A stretch of DNA of 64,000 bases from positions 248,948 through 312,947 of the forward strand of contig NZ_SKCG01000002.1 in NCBI RefSeq assembly GCF_005434915.1. The letters run 5' to 3'. The notes under the pieces are model-generated. The model made no database searches and was not told where the DNA came from. It was given only the letters and a program-made list of their open reading frames with translations. Shown here piece after piece: positions 9,308-17,693 of the stretch (position 1 is the stretch's first letter; every line of letters starts with the position of its first letter). Source of the DNA: Aurantiacibacter suaedae (GTDB taxonomy: Bacteria > Pseudomonadota > Alphaproteobacteria > Sphingomonadales > Sphingomonadaceae). Both the position numbers and the translations under genes were made by a program.

Positions 9308-10096
9308 TTACAGATATAGCGTGTTGCCGTTTTCATCGACCGGATTGCGGTCGTTCTCAGAGCACTGGAACTCGATCAGCGTGCCGTTGCGATCACGGCG
9401 GTAGGTCATCGTGACCTCGAACGGCTCGGCAAAGGCCTCCGGGTCTTCCATCCGCATCTCGTTGATCAGGGTGTCGGGATCTTCGGGCGAGAGATATATC
9501 CGCTCGGTAAGATGGAACTGGTCCGAATGGCGGCCACCGTCGCCCACTTCGAGCTGGTCGGAAATGCCGATGGTGTCGACCACCAGCCCGCCGTCCTCCC
9601 AATGGCCAATCGAATGGCCGTGGTAAGTGGGATCGGGGTCTTCGGGATGCTCGCGACCGTCGGTCCAGATCGTGCGCGTCTGCATCCAGGCTTCCTGGTT
9701 GATGGTGACGCGGCCCGGTGTGAACAGGAACTCATAAGGATACTGCGCGAGCTGCATGATGCGCGGCAGGCCGGGTGGCGAGCAGTTCGACCGGTCGAGC
9801 CGCTCCACCCCGTTGTTGGCAGCCACTTCGGCGCGCCATGCCTCGCGCGCTTCGTCATACTCGCCCTTGAGCACCGGCTGCGGAGGCGGCCCGCTGCCGG
9901 GCGCGCGGCGCTGGAGGAACCAGATCCCGCCCCAGTCGGGCAGCTCATCAAGCGCGGCGTAGTTACCCTTGGGCCAGGGCGCCCCCTCCCCTTCGGTCAG
10001 CCCTTCGGGAACGGGCGAGCTGGCCATCTGCGCCGATGCGGGCGGGACAAGGATCAGGGCGATGCAGGCTGCCAGCGCAGCGCGGCGAATACTCAT
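9308..10096 (-). CDS. Exported protein A' of the receptor cluster (unknown function)
   Basis: This 262-residue protein has a clear Sec signal peptide (RRAALAACIALILVPPASAQ, cleavage after about residue 22), hence the start at ATG 10096. I cannot assign a function. It resembles gene A (10972-11886) in the same cluster: both have a DxxGxW segment early in the mature protein, a PxG(L/M)P region, a DGRE-x-DPD stretch, an SIGHxE-x-LVV motif, and an SDQF-xx-ERI strand. The latter half therefore looks like a shared beta-rich domain. It is the last exported gene of the cluster, about 37 bp after a DUF6152 gene. The mature protein has few cysteines and no transmembrane segment. Confidence 0.75.
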   Translation of the reverse strand: MSIRRAALAACIALILVPPASAQMASSPVPEGLTEGEGAPWPKGNYAALDELPDWGGIWFLQRRAPGSGPPPQPVLKGEYDEAREAWRAEVAANNGVERLDRSNCSPPGLPRIMQLAQYPYEFLFTPGRVTINQEAWMQTRTIWTDGREHPEDPDPTYHGHSIGHWEDGGLVVDTIGISDQLEVGDGGRHSDQFHLTERIYLSPEDPDTLINEMRMEDPEAFAEPFEVTMTYRRDRNGTLIEFQCSENDRNPVDENGNTLYL

Positions 10097-10133
10097 GGGT
10101 ATGTCTCTCCCCCAGGCCGTGGCCTTATGCCCA

Positions 10134-10526
10134 TCAGCCGACTTCTCCCAGCGTGCTGCCATCGGGCAGGCGCACGCCGACATAGCTCGCCCCGCGCGCG
10201 CCCGAGCGCAGCGGGTGGACCCACAGACGGATCTTGTCGCCGGTGCGAAGCGAGGTGCGCCGCCAGCCGCTCTGCACCAGATTGTTGGGGCTGGTCATTT
10301 CGATAGACCAACGCTGCGGCGTGCCGTTCTCCTCCACCTCGATGGCGATGAAGGCATGGGGGTTCTGCCAGCGGAACTGCGTGACCGTGGCATCCAGCAC
10401 CAAGGTCTTCTGCATGTCGAACATCGAATAGGAGTGGTGCGCGCTGGCCGGGATCGCAGCCGGGGAGAGCGCGCCAAGCGTCAGCAGCGGGGCGGCAAGT
10501 GGCAGGAGCATTGCAAACTTTTTCAT
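10134..10526 (-). CDS. DUF6152 family exported protein (B')
   Basis: This 130-residue exported protein has a signal peptide ending near ASAHHS. Right after cleavage comes the family's HHSYSMFD motif, then the conserved region FRWQNPHAFIAIEV, SPNNLVQSGWRR and a GD-x-I-x-L-x-x-HPLRSG strand. These features match the uncharacterised DUF6152 family; the two His at the mature N-terminus could bind metal, which is speculation. It is the paralogue of the gene at 10545-10979 and sits 18 bp downstream of it. Confidence 0.85.
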   Translation of the reverse strand: MKKFAMLLPLAAPLLTLGALSPAAIPASAHHSYSMFDMQKTLVLDATVTQFRWQNPHAFIAIEVEENGTPQRWSIEMTSPNNLVQSGWRRTSLRTGDKIRLWVHPLRSGARGASYVGVRLPDGSTLGEVG

Positions 10527-10544
10527 GACCGTGGTTCCCTTGGA

Positions 10545-10979
10545 TCAGAGCTGCGGCACGTTCACGGCCGAGCCGTTTTTCGGCAGGCCGGAATCGAGCA
10601 CCGTGCCGTCAGCCTTGGTGAGATCGAGAAACAGCCCGCCGGGGCTGCCATTGCGCAGCGGTGCCATGCGCAGGCTGATCGTTTCGCCGGGGCGCAGCGA
10701 ATTGCGCCGCCAGCCTTGCCGGGTGAGGTTGTTGGGGCTGTTCAGCTCGATCGAATAGCGTTTGGTGCGGCCCTGCGCGTTGCGGGTGTCCAGCTCGATG
10801 AAGGCGTGGGGGTTGGTCCACTGGAATTCATGCACGGTGCCCTCCAGCGTCATCACCTTGCGTTGGTCGAACATGGCGAAGCTGTGGTGGGCCAGCGCAG
10901 CATGGGGGGCGAGCGCGCCAAGCGCCGTCACCGCCAGAGCTGCACCGGCGCAAGCGGCCAGCGTGAGCTTGTCAGTCAT
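10545..10979 (-). CDS. DUF6152 family exported protein (B)
   Basis: This 144-residue protein has a signal peptide ending ALAHHS and the same landmarks as its neighbour B': HHSFAMFD, FQWTNPHAFIELD, NSPNNLTRQGWRR and LRMAPLRNGSPGG. It overlaps the end of gene A by 8 bp, so translation is probably coupled to A. Function is unknown. The two DUF6152 copies differ at many positions, so the duplication is not recent. In this family the His-His is exposed at the mature N-terminus after signal cleavage. Confidence 0.87.
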   Translation of the reverse strand: MTDKLTLAACAGAALAVTALGALAPHAALAHHSFAMFDQRKVMTLEGTVHEFQWTNPHAFIELDTRNAQGRTKRYSIELNSPNNLTRQGWRRNSLRPGETISLRMAPLRNGSPGGLFLDLTKADGTVLDSGLPKNGSAVNVPQL

Positions 10980-11886
10980 TTGCTGTTCCTTCGATTTCGC
11001 TTTGCCCCCGCTCCTCCGCCATCTCGCTGCCGAGTTCTGTGCCGGGCAGGTTTTCGTTGTAGGCGAGGATGCAGTTGCTCTCGTTGATGTCGGTGTAGTC
11101 CTGCCGGGTGAAGCGCTTGGTGCTTTTCCACTCGCCTTCCCACATCAGCGGATCGATCAGCTCGTATTCCACCTCCATCACCGTGCCATCCTCGATCAGG
11201 CGGATGCGTTCGATGATTTCGAACTGATCGGAAATCGGAATGCCGTGGTCGATGTAATGGTTCGACGGTTCGAGGTACTTGGTGTGGACCACCAGCGTAT
11301 CGCTCTCGAAATGGCCGATGCTTTCGCCGTTGTAGCCGGGCACGACGAAATCGGGATCGGAGAACTCGCGCCCGTCCAGGAAGATCGTGCGGACCGAATT
11401 GTTGAAGCCGGAAATCATGTAGATCGCGGTGGGCAGCTGGATGAAGGCATGGGGCCACACCCGCGTCATGATCATCGGCATCCCCGGCGGGTAACACTGG
11501 CCGATCGCGTCGCGATAGGTCTCGTTGCGCGCCTGCGCCTTGGGCGCCTCGATCAGCGCCTCGATCCCCTCGGGGCCGAACTGCGGATAGGGCGGGCCGA
11601 ACAGATAGTGGGCAAAGCCTTGCGACAGATCGACGAACCATGTGCCGGTCAGATCGAACGGCGGCGCGGGGCGATCCTTGGCAAGGTTTTCCGGGGCGAG
11701 CGCACCGAGATAGCCGGGGTGCCTGGGCACCATGCCCTCCAGCCGCTCGGGCGACAGCGGAACGTATTCGCGCGTCACCTCAGGCTGAACGGGAGCGGCT
11801 TCATCCTGCGCCACCGCAGGCGAGGCCACCCCAAGGGCCAGCGCAGCGGTAAGCAGGCAGACGGCGAAAGGCTGATTGCGGTTCAA
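10972..11886 (-). CDS. Exported protein A of the receptor cluster (unknown function)
   Basis: This protein has 304 residues if it starts at the TTG at 11886. That codon has a well-placed SD (GGGAGAG, four bases upstream) and gives a compact signal peptide (NRNQPFAVCLLTAALALG..., cleaved after AVAQ). A GTG at 11913 in the same frame is possible but would add nine residues before the signal. The mature part has the FDLTGTWFVDL strand, a PPGMPMIM segment, FLDGREFSDPD, a GESIGHFESDTLVVHT motif and SDQFEIIERI. It is paralogous to A' (9308-10096). It follows the receptor gene by about 120 bp and has its own copy of the shared TTGA-N5-TCAA motif just upstream. The product is likely periplasmic or outer-membrane associated; no enzyme motif is recognised. 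Confidence 0.75.
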   Translation of the reverse strand: MNRNQPFAVCLLTAALALGVASPAVAQDEAAPVQPEVTREYVPLSPERLEGMVPRHPGYLGALAPENLAKDRPAPPFDLTGTWFVDLSQGFAHYLFGPPYPQFGPEGIEALIEAPKAQARNETYRDAIGQCYPPGMPMIMTRVWPHAFIQLPTAIYMISGFNNSVRTIFLDGREFSDPDFVVPGYNGESIGHFESDTLVVHTKYLEPSNHYIDHGIPISDQFEIIERIRLIEDGTVMEVEYELIDPLMWEGEWKSTKRFTRQDYTDINESNCILAYNENLPGTELGSEMAEERGQSEIEGTAND

Positions 11887-11923
11887 AAGTCTCTCCCGTG
11901 ATATTGTTGGCACCCTTAAATCA

Positions 11924-11944
11924 CCTTTTTGATAAACTCAATAA
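11924..11944 (-). promoter_or_regulatory. Operator candidate before gene A (CCTTTTTGA-N5-TCAATAA)
   Basis: The core is the inverted repeat TTGA-TAAAC-TCAA (11929-11941). All 16 fixed positions of CCTTTTTGA-N5-TCAATAA match the site at 14593-14613 upstream of the TonB receptor. It lies about 40 bp upstream of the TTG start at 11886, as expected for a repressor or activator site at a promoter. Confidence 0.6.
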
Positions 11945-12009
11945 GTGGGTCTTGCCGGACGCGAAGGAAATACACACACCCGGCAGGCCCCTCGCTCAAC
12001 GGCGCTCGG

Positions 12010-14478
12010 TCAGAAATCGTATTGCAGTGTCAGTCCCACCTCGCGCGGCTTCCCGCGCACCACGAACAGCGCCGAGCGTTCGGGCCGCGAGCCATCGATC
12101 TGGATGCGGGTCGGCCCACCACGATCCCAGTAGCCGCCGCCGAAGCGAGTGGCGTAGGTCGCATAGGTGTTGTCGAGCAGGTTGTTGGCAAACACACTGA
12201 TCGAGACCGGAACATCGTGCGGCTGGAAGCGGATGCGCGCATTGACCAGTTCGATCGCCGGCAGCCGATAGGCAGAATCGCCGGTTTCGCTCGGATGGGT
12301 GGCCTGATGGGAGGTGTAGGCATAGCTGGCGTTGAGCGTCAGCTGGCCCGGCCCGATATCGGCTGAATAGTTCGCGCCGACATTATAGGCGAATTCCGGG
12401 GGCTCGGGGTAGAGGTTCGGGCCACCGTTCGCGCTCTCATCCTTCAGGTCGTAGCCGGTATAGCCGAACGAGCCATCCAGCCAGAAGTCCTCGGTCAGAT
12501 AGGCCTGAGCATCGAGCTCGGCCCCAAAGATGTCGATATCGCCCGTGTTGGACACCTCAACCCGGAACCCCGGCGGAAAAGGGCAGTCCGGCTCGCCCGC
12601 GCATTGCACTTGGCGCGCTGCCTGGCGGTTCGTCCACTGCATGAAGAAAGCTGTCGGATTGAAGCGCAGGCGGCCGCCGAATGCCTCGATACGCATCCCG
12701 GTTTCGTAGCTCACCACCCGTTCGGGATCGATCGGCTGGAGATAATCTCCGCTCTGCTCATCTCCGGGAACTTCGGACAGGATTCCTACACCGCTGTAGG
12801 AGCCTGCCTTGTAAGCCTTTGAAACGGTAGCGTACCACATCCAGCGGTCGGTAAGATGGTAGTCGAGCGATCCGCGCCAGTCGATCTCGTCCCAGCTATG
12901 GTCGCTCCACACGGTGGTGGAATCCGTCCCCGGTACCGGCGTAAAATCGGCAGATGGAAACTCGGTTTCTTCGTAGTTCTTATAGTCATGCGCATAGCGC
13001 AGCCCGCCGGTGAAGTTCAGCCGCTCGGTGATGTGCCAGGTGGCGCTGACGAAGATGCCGATCGAGTCCGATTTCTGCGTGGTCTCGATATCGTCGCGGT
13101 GGAACAGACCCGCGTCTGCGTTGCCGTTCGGACGCGGCTGATCCTTGAACGGTCCGCCGCGCGGCGTATCGCTGGTGCCGCGCCGGGTGTTGACCTCGGC
13201 ATCGCTGAACGACTTCTCGTGGAAGTAGCTGCCGCCGAACACAAGATCGACCGCGCCAGAGAACAGCTCCGCATTCAGTTGCAGCTCCTGATAGATTACC
13301 GAGGATTCGATTCCCACATCGCGCTGCTCGGTGCCGAGGAACTGCCAGTCCACCCGGCTTTCGTTCTCCAGCCGTGACACACCCGTGGTGCTGGTGATCG
13401 AGGCTGTGGTCGACAGATCGTAAACGAGGTTGGCGCTGCCCTGATAATAGGTGGTGTTGGTGAACTGTTCGCAGGCCTCGTCCCAGTCGGGATCGAAGTC
13501 GTCGAGCAGGCAGATGCTCGGCGCGGTAAAGTCATCGATCACGAGGCGCGGATCGTTGTAGGCCGCCAGCCGCTCCTGCCCGTCGGCAATCAGCGCATCG
13601 CCCACCCAGTCGGCATAGTTGCCTTGCCAGAAGCCTTCGCCGATGCCGGGCCGCATGTCGAATTCCTCGAACACCTGCGGCGAACTGGTCCCTTCCGAAT
13701 CCGAATAAACGAAGCCAAGGTCGATCATCAGATCGGAGTTCGCCTCCACGCGCAGGTCTACGCGCCCGATATAGTCCTTGGTCCGCCCCAGATCCTGCGT
13801 CCCGCGCTGGACCCAGCCGCCCTGCACCAGCCGCGCCCCCTGCACCCGCATCGCCGCCATCTCGCCCAGCGGGAGGTTAAGCGCGGCCACCACCTCGGAG
13901 CGGTCCATGTTGGCGACGGTCGCGCGGACATAGCCTTCGGTCATCCCGAATTCGGGCCGCTTGGTGAAATAGCGGATCGCGCCGCCGGTCGAGTTGCGGC
14001 CGAACAGCGTGCCTTGCGGGCCGCGCAGCACCTCCACCCGGTCGATATCGAGCACGCGCAGCACCGAACCGTTGGTGCGCGGGATGTAGATGCCATCGAG
14101 ATAGAGCCCGACCCCGCGCTCACCCGCCGCGCCTCCGCCGCCGGAGATACCTCGGATCGAGAACTGCGGGTTCGCATTGCCCGAACCGCGCCCGCCGGTG
14201 ATGTTGAGATTGGGGGTGAAGGTGGCGAGATCTTCGAGATCCTCGATCCCCTTCGCTTCGATCGATTCCTCGGTCACCGCCACGATCGACAGCGGCGTGT
14301 CCTGCAGGTTGGTCGCGCGCCGTTCGGCGGTCACCACGATCTCTGTTCCGAAGGCTGGCTGCTGGGCTGCCGCCGCGCCCGATGGCCGCTCTTGGCCGAG
14401 TGCCGGGACCGAGAGGCCTGCGACTGCACAAGTGCCGAGCAGGCACGCGCGGGCCCACGCAGAATTGCGATACGCCAT
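12010..14478 (-). CDS. TonB-dependent receptor
   Basis: This 822-residue outer-membrane receptor has a signal peptide ending PALGQ. A TonB-box-like IVVTAERR stretch begins near residue 48 and a plug domain follows with NITGGRGSGN, SIRGISGGGG and VEVLRGPQGTLFGRNSTGGAI (about residues 148-168). A 22-strand-type barrel ends in the terminal aromatic LTLQYDF. A strong SD (GGGGGAG) precedes ATG 14478. It belongs to the large sphingomonad class of receptors with a long plug, often used for hydrophobic organic molecules or oligosaccharides; the ligand is not readable. It heads the leftward cluster with genes A, B, B' and A'. Two TTGA-N5-TCAA sites lie about 95-130 bp upstream. Confidence 0.93.
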   Translation of the reverse strand: MAYRNSAWARACLLGTCAVAGLSVPALGQERPSGAAAAQQPAFGTEIVVTAERRATNLQDTPLSIVAVTEESIEAKGIEDLEDLATFTPNLNITGGRGSGNANPQFSIRGISGGGGAAGERGVGLYLDGIYIPRTNGSVLRVLDIDRVEVLRGPQGTLFGRNSTGGAIRYFTKRPEFGMTEGYVRATVANMDRSEVVAALNLPLGEMAAMRVQGARLVQGGWVQRGTQDLGRTKDYIGRVDLRVEANSDLMIDLGFVYSDSEGTSSPQVFEEFDMRPGIGEGFWQGNYADWVGDALIADGQERLAAYNDPRLVIDDFTAPSICLLDDFDPDWDEACEQFTNTTYYQGSANLVYDLSTTASITSTTGVSRLENESRVDWQFLGTEQRDVGIESSVIYQELQLNAELFSGAVDLVFGGSYFHEKSFSDAEVNTRRGTSDTPRGGPFKDQPRPNGNADAGLFHRDDIETTQKSDSIGIFVSATWHITERLNFTGGLRYAHDYKNYEETEFPSADFTPVPGTDSTTVWSDHSWDEIDWRGSLDYHLTDRWMWYATVSKAYKAGSYSGVGILSEVPGDEQSGDYLQPIDPERVVSYETGMRIEAFGGRLRFNPTAFFMQWTNRQAARQVQCAGEPDCPFPPGFRVEVSNTGDIDIFGAELDAQAYLTEDFWLDGSFGYTGYDLKDESANGGPNLYPEPPEFAYNVGANYSADIGPGQLTLNASYAYTSHQATHPSETGDSAYRLPAIELVNARIRFQPHDVPVSISVFANNLLDNTYATYATRFGGGYWDRGGPTRIQIDGSRPERSALFVVRGKPREVGLTLQYDF

Positions 14479-14571
14479 GGATACTCCCCCAATGTTTTTC
14501 CGGCCCTGATATGATTATTATCGGGATGCCCCACGCTGCCGGGCCTTGGTCAGCGCGACTCGCAGCATACA

Positions 14572-14613
14572 TTTGACAAAATCAAAATAAAGCCTTTTTG
14601 ACTCTATCAATAA
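14572..14613 (-). promoter_or_regulatory. Double operator candidate upstream of the TonB receptor
   Basis: Two copies of the inverted repeat TTGA-N5-TCAA lie in an AT-rich patch: TTTGA-CAAAA-TCAAA at 14572-14586 and TTGA-CTCTA-TCAA at 14598-14610, with starts 25 bp apart. The second extends to the 21-bp form shared with the site upstream of gene A. The rest of the gap between the receptor start (14478) and the tRNA (14834) shows nothing else I can support. Confidence 0.6.
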
Positions 14614-14833
14614 AACTGCGGATTTCTGCCGCTTCGATAGCATCTGGAGAGGGGATGGACGCCCACTTGCGGCACGCCCCGCAATTTTCTCGCGAGCGCA
14701 ACACAGACGCGTCCACTGCGGACGGCACCAGGTCCACGCTGCACCTTATCGGCCTGCGCAGCCCGTTGGCGCACGCGAACAAGGCCCGGCTTCGCCTGCC
14801 GGCAAAGCGATTCTGATTGTTTGGCTGACTGAT

Positions 14834-14920
14834 TGGTGCGGTCGAGAAGACTCGAACTTCCACGGCCTTTCGGCCACAACGACCTCAACGTTGCGCGTCT
14901 ACCAGTTCCGCCACGACCGC
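14834..14920 (-). tRNA. tRNA-Leu (anticodon GAG)
   Basis: On the reverse strand a full cloverleaf can be drawn: acceptor GCGGTCG pairs with CGACCGC, discriminator A, encoded CCA at 14834-14836. The D-arm holds GGCGGAACTGGTAGACGC. The anticodon stem CAACG/CGTTG encloses loop TTGAGGT (anticodon GAG). A long class II variable arm (GGCCGAAAGGCC) and TTCGAGT in the T-loop complete it. The length of 87 nt with CCA is normal for tRNA-Leu. Confidence 0.95.
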
Positions 14921-15014
14921 ACATCAGGAAGAAAGGGCCGCAGCCCCATCGGGTAGGAGCGCGCCCCTAGCAAAGCCAGATATGCGCTGCAAGCACCTAT
15001 TCGCAAAGTGCCGT

Positions 15015-15863
15015 TTATTCCGGCTTCCACCCGATTTCCGCGACACGTGCCGAACGTGGCACATCGGTCACCGCTTCGTTCACGGTCACGCTCTCGCCCG
15101 GGGCCAATTGGCGCTTGGGCGGGGGGACTTCCCACGAATAAACGATCCGGTCACGCGCATCGCGCAGCACGATCAATAGCGTAGGCACGGCCTGCTGCTC
15201 GGTGCCGATATTGGTAATCGTGCCCGATGCGCCGAAGAACTCGGTGCCGTTAGGCAATTCGCGCCGTTCCTGCTGGTCGGCCGGAAAGTCGATCTGCAGG
15301 TCCGGCGGCGACATGGCGAATGTCGGTCGGTTGACCGGCACCCATTCGGGCAAGCCATAGAAGCTCACCGCCACGATCAGTCCGGCTGCCACCAGCGCGA
15401 AGATGCCGGCGGCCCAGCTCCACATCCGCAAGGGATTGCGGCGGCGGCGAAAGGGTGGCTGGCGATCGTATTGCGAGGTCTCGCTCTCGCCGTATGCAGC
15501 CGCAACAACCGGCGGCACCGCAACGCGCGCGGCGGGCTTTTCAGCAAAGCCCGGCTCATCCTCGTAGACAGCAGCGGCGGCGGGGGCTGGCGCGGGCGCA
15601 GGTTCAGGCTGCGATTCGGGCTCGGTGGTCGTTTCCGCTGGCGGTGCTGCTTCGCTCGCAGGCTCCGCGTCCTGTGGAGCGAGCGGCGCGGGCGATGATG
15701 GGGCGGGCGATGCTGGTGACAGCGCATCGTCCACGAACTGCTCCGGCCCGTCCTGGAACCAGCTCTGCCGGCACTTCGCGCAGCGCACGGTTCGCCCGTC
15801 GATGCCGATGGCATCGTCCGGCACCGCATAGCGCGTGGAGCAGGCAGGGCACTGGATAATCAT
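15015..15863 (-). CDS. Zinc-ribbon (MJ0042-type) single-pass membrane protein
   Basis: This 282-residue protein begins with a zinc ribbon: C5-P-A-C8 and C28-A-K-C31, the MJ0042-type motif common at the start of alphaproteobacterial membrane proteins. A long Pro/Ala/Glu-rich linker follows (about residues 45-110), then a basic RRRRNPLRMW stretch, one transmembrane helix (about 150-172) and a C-terminal DUF3426-like beta domain ending VPRSARVAEIGWKPE. The function is unknown; the layout suggests a cytoplasmic zinc domain joined to a periplasmic domain. It is divergent from ftsE, and in related genomes such genes often sit beside ftsEX. Confidence 0.82.
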   Translation of the reverse strand: MIIQCPACSTRYAVPDDAIGIDGRTVRCAKCRQSWFQDGPEQFVDDALSPASPAPSSPAPLAPQDAEPASEAAPPAETTTEPESQPEPAPAPAPAAAAVYEDEPGFAEKPAARVAVPPVVAAAYGESETSQYDRQPPFRRRRNPLRMWSWAAGIFALVAAGLIVAVSFYGLPEWVPVNRPTFAMSPPDLQIDFPADQQERRELPNGTEFFGASGTITNIGTEQQAVPTLLIVLRDARDRIVYSWEVPPPKRQLAPGESVTVNEAVTDVPRSARVAEIGWKPE

Positions 15864-16040
15864 CGAACTGTTTTAACTCACATCCAATTCGTCCTCATAC
15901 ACCGCATTGGCTTGATGTGGCCAGCGTGCAAGGGCAGGCCGCCCCGTGGCTGCGTTTTTCCACAAGCGCCGGTCGAAAATCTCTTCCCCTGCGCGCCAAT
16001 CACCCTTCCCGTTTACGCGCCCTTCCCCTAGCTAGCGGGC

Positions 16041-16766
16041 ATGGGCACGGGCGCGGGATCGATCGTCGAATTCGACAATGTCGGGCTACGCTATGGCACC
16101 GACCGCGAAGTGCTGTCCGATGTCTCGTTCACGCTCTATCCCGGCAGCTTCTATTTCCTCACCGGCGCCAGCGGCGCGGGGAAGACCTCGATGCTCAAGC
16201 TGCTCTATTGCGCCCAGCGCCCCTCGCGCGGGGTTGTGCGCATGTTCGGCAACGACATGATCACGCTGCCGCGCCACCGCCTGCCCGATGTGCGCCGCCG
16301 GATCGGCGTGGTGTTTCAGGACTTCCGCCTCGTCCCCCATCTGAGCGCGTTCGACAATATCGCCCTGCCGCTTCGCATCGCCGGGATGAGCGAGCGCGAG
16401 ATTACCAAGCCCGTGGCCGACATGCTCGAATGGGTCGGGCTCGACCACCGCGCCGATGCGCATCCCGCCACGCTTTCGGGCGGAGAACAACAGCGCGTTG
16501 CCATCGCCCGCGCGGTGATCGCCCGGCCCGAAATTCTGGTGGCCGACGAGCCGACCGGCAACGTCGACCCGGAAATGGCCGTGAAACTGCTGCGGCTGTT
16601 CGAGGCGCTGAACCGGCTCGGCACCACGGTGGTGGTGGCCACCCACGATGTTCACCTGCTGCGCAAGGTGCCCGATTCGCTGATCATGCGGCTCGACAAG
16701 GGGCGGCTGTCCGATCCCACCGGCGCGCTGCGTTATCCGCCGCGCCGCGAACGGGAGGCGAACTGA
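16041..16766 (+). CDS. ftsE: Cell division ATP-binding protein FtsE
   Basis: This 241-residue ABC ATPase works with FtsX at the division septum to control peptidoglycan hydrolases. Walker A is GASGAGKTS (residues 42-50), the signature LSGGEQQR (145-152) and Walker B ILVADEPT (165-172), with the D-loop following and the switch His in VVATHD. The N-terminal IVEFDNVGLRYG is family-like. The stop overlaps the ftsX start (TGATG), which points to coupled translation. The start at ATG 16041 fits the family length. Confidence 0.96.
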   Translation: MGTGAGSIVEFDNVGLRYGTDREVLSDVSFTLYPGSFYFLTGASGAGKTSMLKLLYCAQRPSRGVVRMFGNDMITLPRHRLPDVRRRIGVVFQDFRLVPHLSAFDNIALPLRIAGMSEREITKPVADMLEWVGLDHRADAHPATLSGGEQQRVAIARAVIARPEILVADEPTGNVDPEMAVKLLRLFEALNRLGTTVVVATHDVHLLRKVPDSLIMRLDKGRLSDPTGALRYPPRREREAN

Positions 16767-17683
16767 TGCTGGCGCGGCTGTTCGACGGTGCGGCCCGGCT
16801 GGTGCCCGGCGAGGCGGCGCGGCTGTTGCCGCAGGCGCGGATCGGCGGGCCGATGCCATGGGTAATCGCGATCATGGTCGCGCTCACCGTGATCTCCGCC
16901 GCCGCCGCGCTGGCGCTCGACAATGTGGCCGAGAATGCGCGCGCCGAGATCGCGGGCGGGATCACCGTGCAAGTGGTGGAAGGTGCGCCGGGCGAACGCG
17001 CCCGCCAGACGCAGGCCGCGCTCGCCGTGCTCGAGGCCGACCCGCGCGTGACCGAGGTGCGCCAGGTGCCGCAGGAGGAGCTGTCGCAATTGCTCGAACC
17101 GTGGCTGGGCGCGGGCACTCTTGAAGACGAGGCGCTGGCCACGCCGAGCCTGATCGACGCCCAGCTCGATAACGAGGTCACCGCGCCGGTGCTGCGCGAC
17201 TTGCGGGCCAAGCTGGAACCGATCGCCCCGGCGGCGCAGGTCGATGCCCAGGCGAACTGGCTGGGCCCGGTGTTCGATGCGATGCGCAGCCTCAAGCTGC
17301 TGGCACTGGGGCTGGTGGCGCTGCTCGCGCTGACGGCGGCGGCGGCCGTGTGGCTGGCCGCGCGCACGGCGCTGGGCAGCAACGGCGACACCATTGAGGT
17401 GATCCACCATCTCGGCGGCACCGATGGCCAGATCGCCGCCATCTTCCAGCGCTCGGTCGGGATCGATGCGTTCATCGGCGGGATCGCCGGGTTGCTGCTT
17501 GGGCTGGCGGCGGTGATGCTGCTCGGCGCGCAGTTCGCCGCGCTCGGCTCCGGGCTGGTGGCGGGCGGCGGGCTGTCGCTCGGCGACTGGGGGCTGTTGC
17601 TGGCCGTGCCGCTTATTGCGCTGGTGCTGGCCATGATTACCGCGCGCGCCACGGTGCTGGCGGCCTTGCGGCGCAAGCTATGA
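16766..17683 (+). CDS. ftsX: Cell division protein FtsX
   Basis: This 305-residue permease-like partner of FtsE has a first transmembrane helix at about residues 32-52 (PWVIAIMVALTVISAAAALA). A periplasmic domain with the VRQVPQEELSQLLEPWLG segment follows, then three more helices in the C-terminal half. The cytoplasmic coupling region ALGSNGDTIEVIHHLGGTD matches FtsX proteins. The start codon shares bases with the ftsE stop. FtsX passes the ATPase signal across the inner membrane to cell-wall hydrolases. Confidence 0.94.
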   Translation: MLARLFDGAARLVPGEAARLLPQARIGGPMPWVIAIMVALTVISAAAALALDNVAENARAEIAGGITVQVVEGAPGERARQTQAALAVLEADPRVTEVRQVPQEELSQLLEPWLGAGTLEDEALATPSLIDAQLDNEVTAPVLRDLRAKLEPIAPAAQVDAQANWLGPVFDAMRSLKLLALGLVALLALTAAAAVWLAARTALGSNGDTIEVIHHLGGTDGQIAAIFQRSVGIDAFIGGIAGLLLGLAAVMLLGAQFAALGSGLVAGGGLSLGDWGLLLAVPLIALVLAMITARATVLAALRRKL

Positions 17684-17693
17684 GGCAGGCCCG

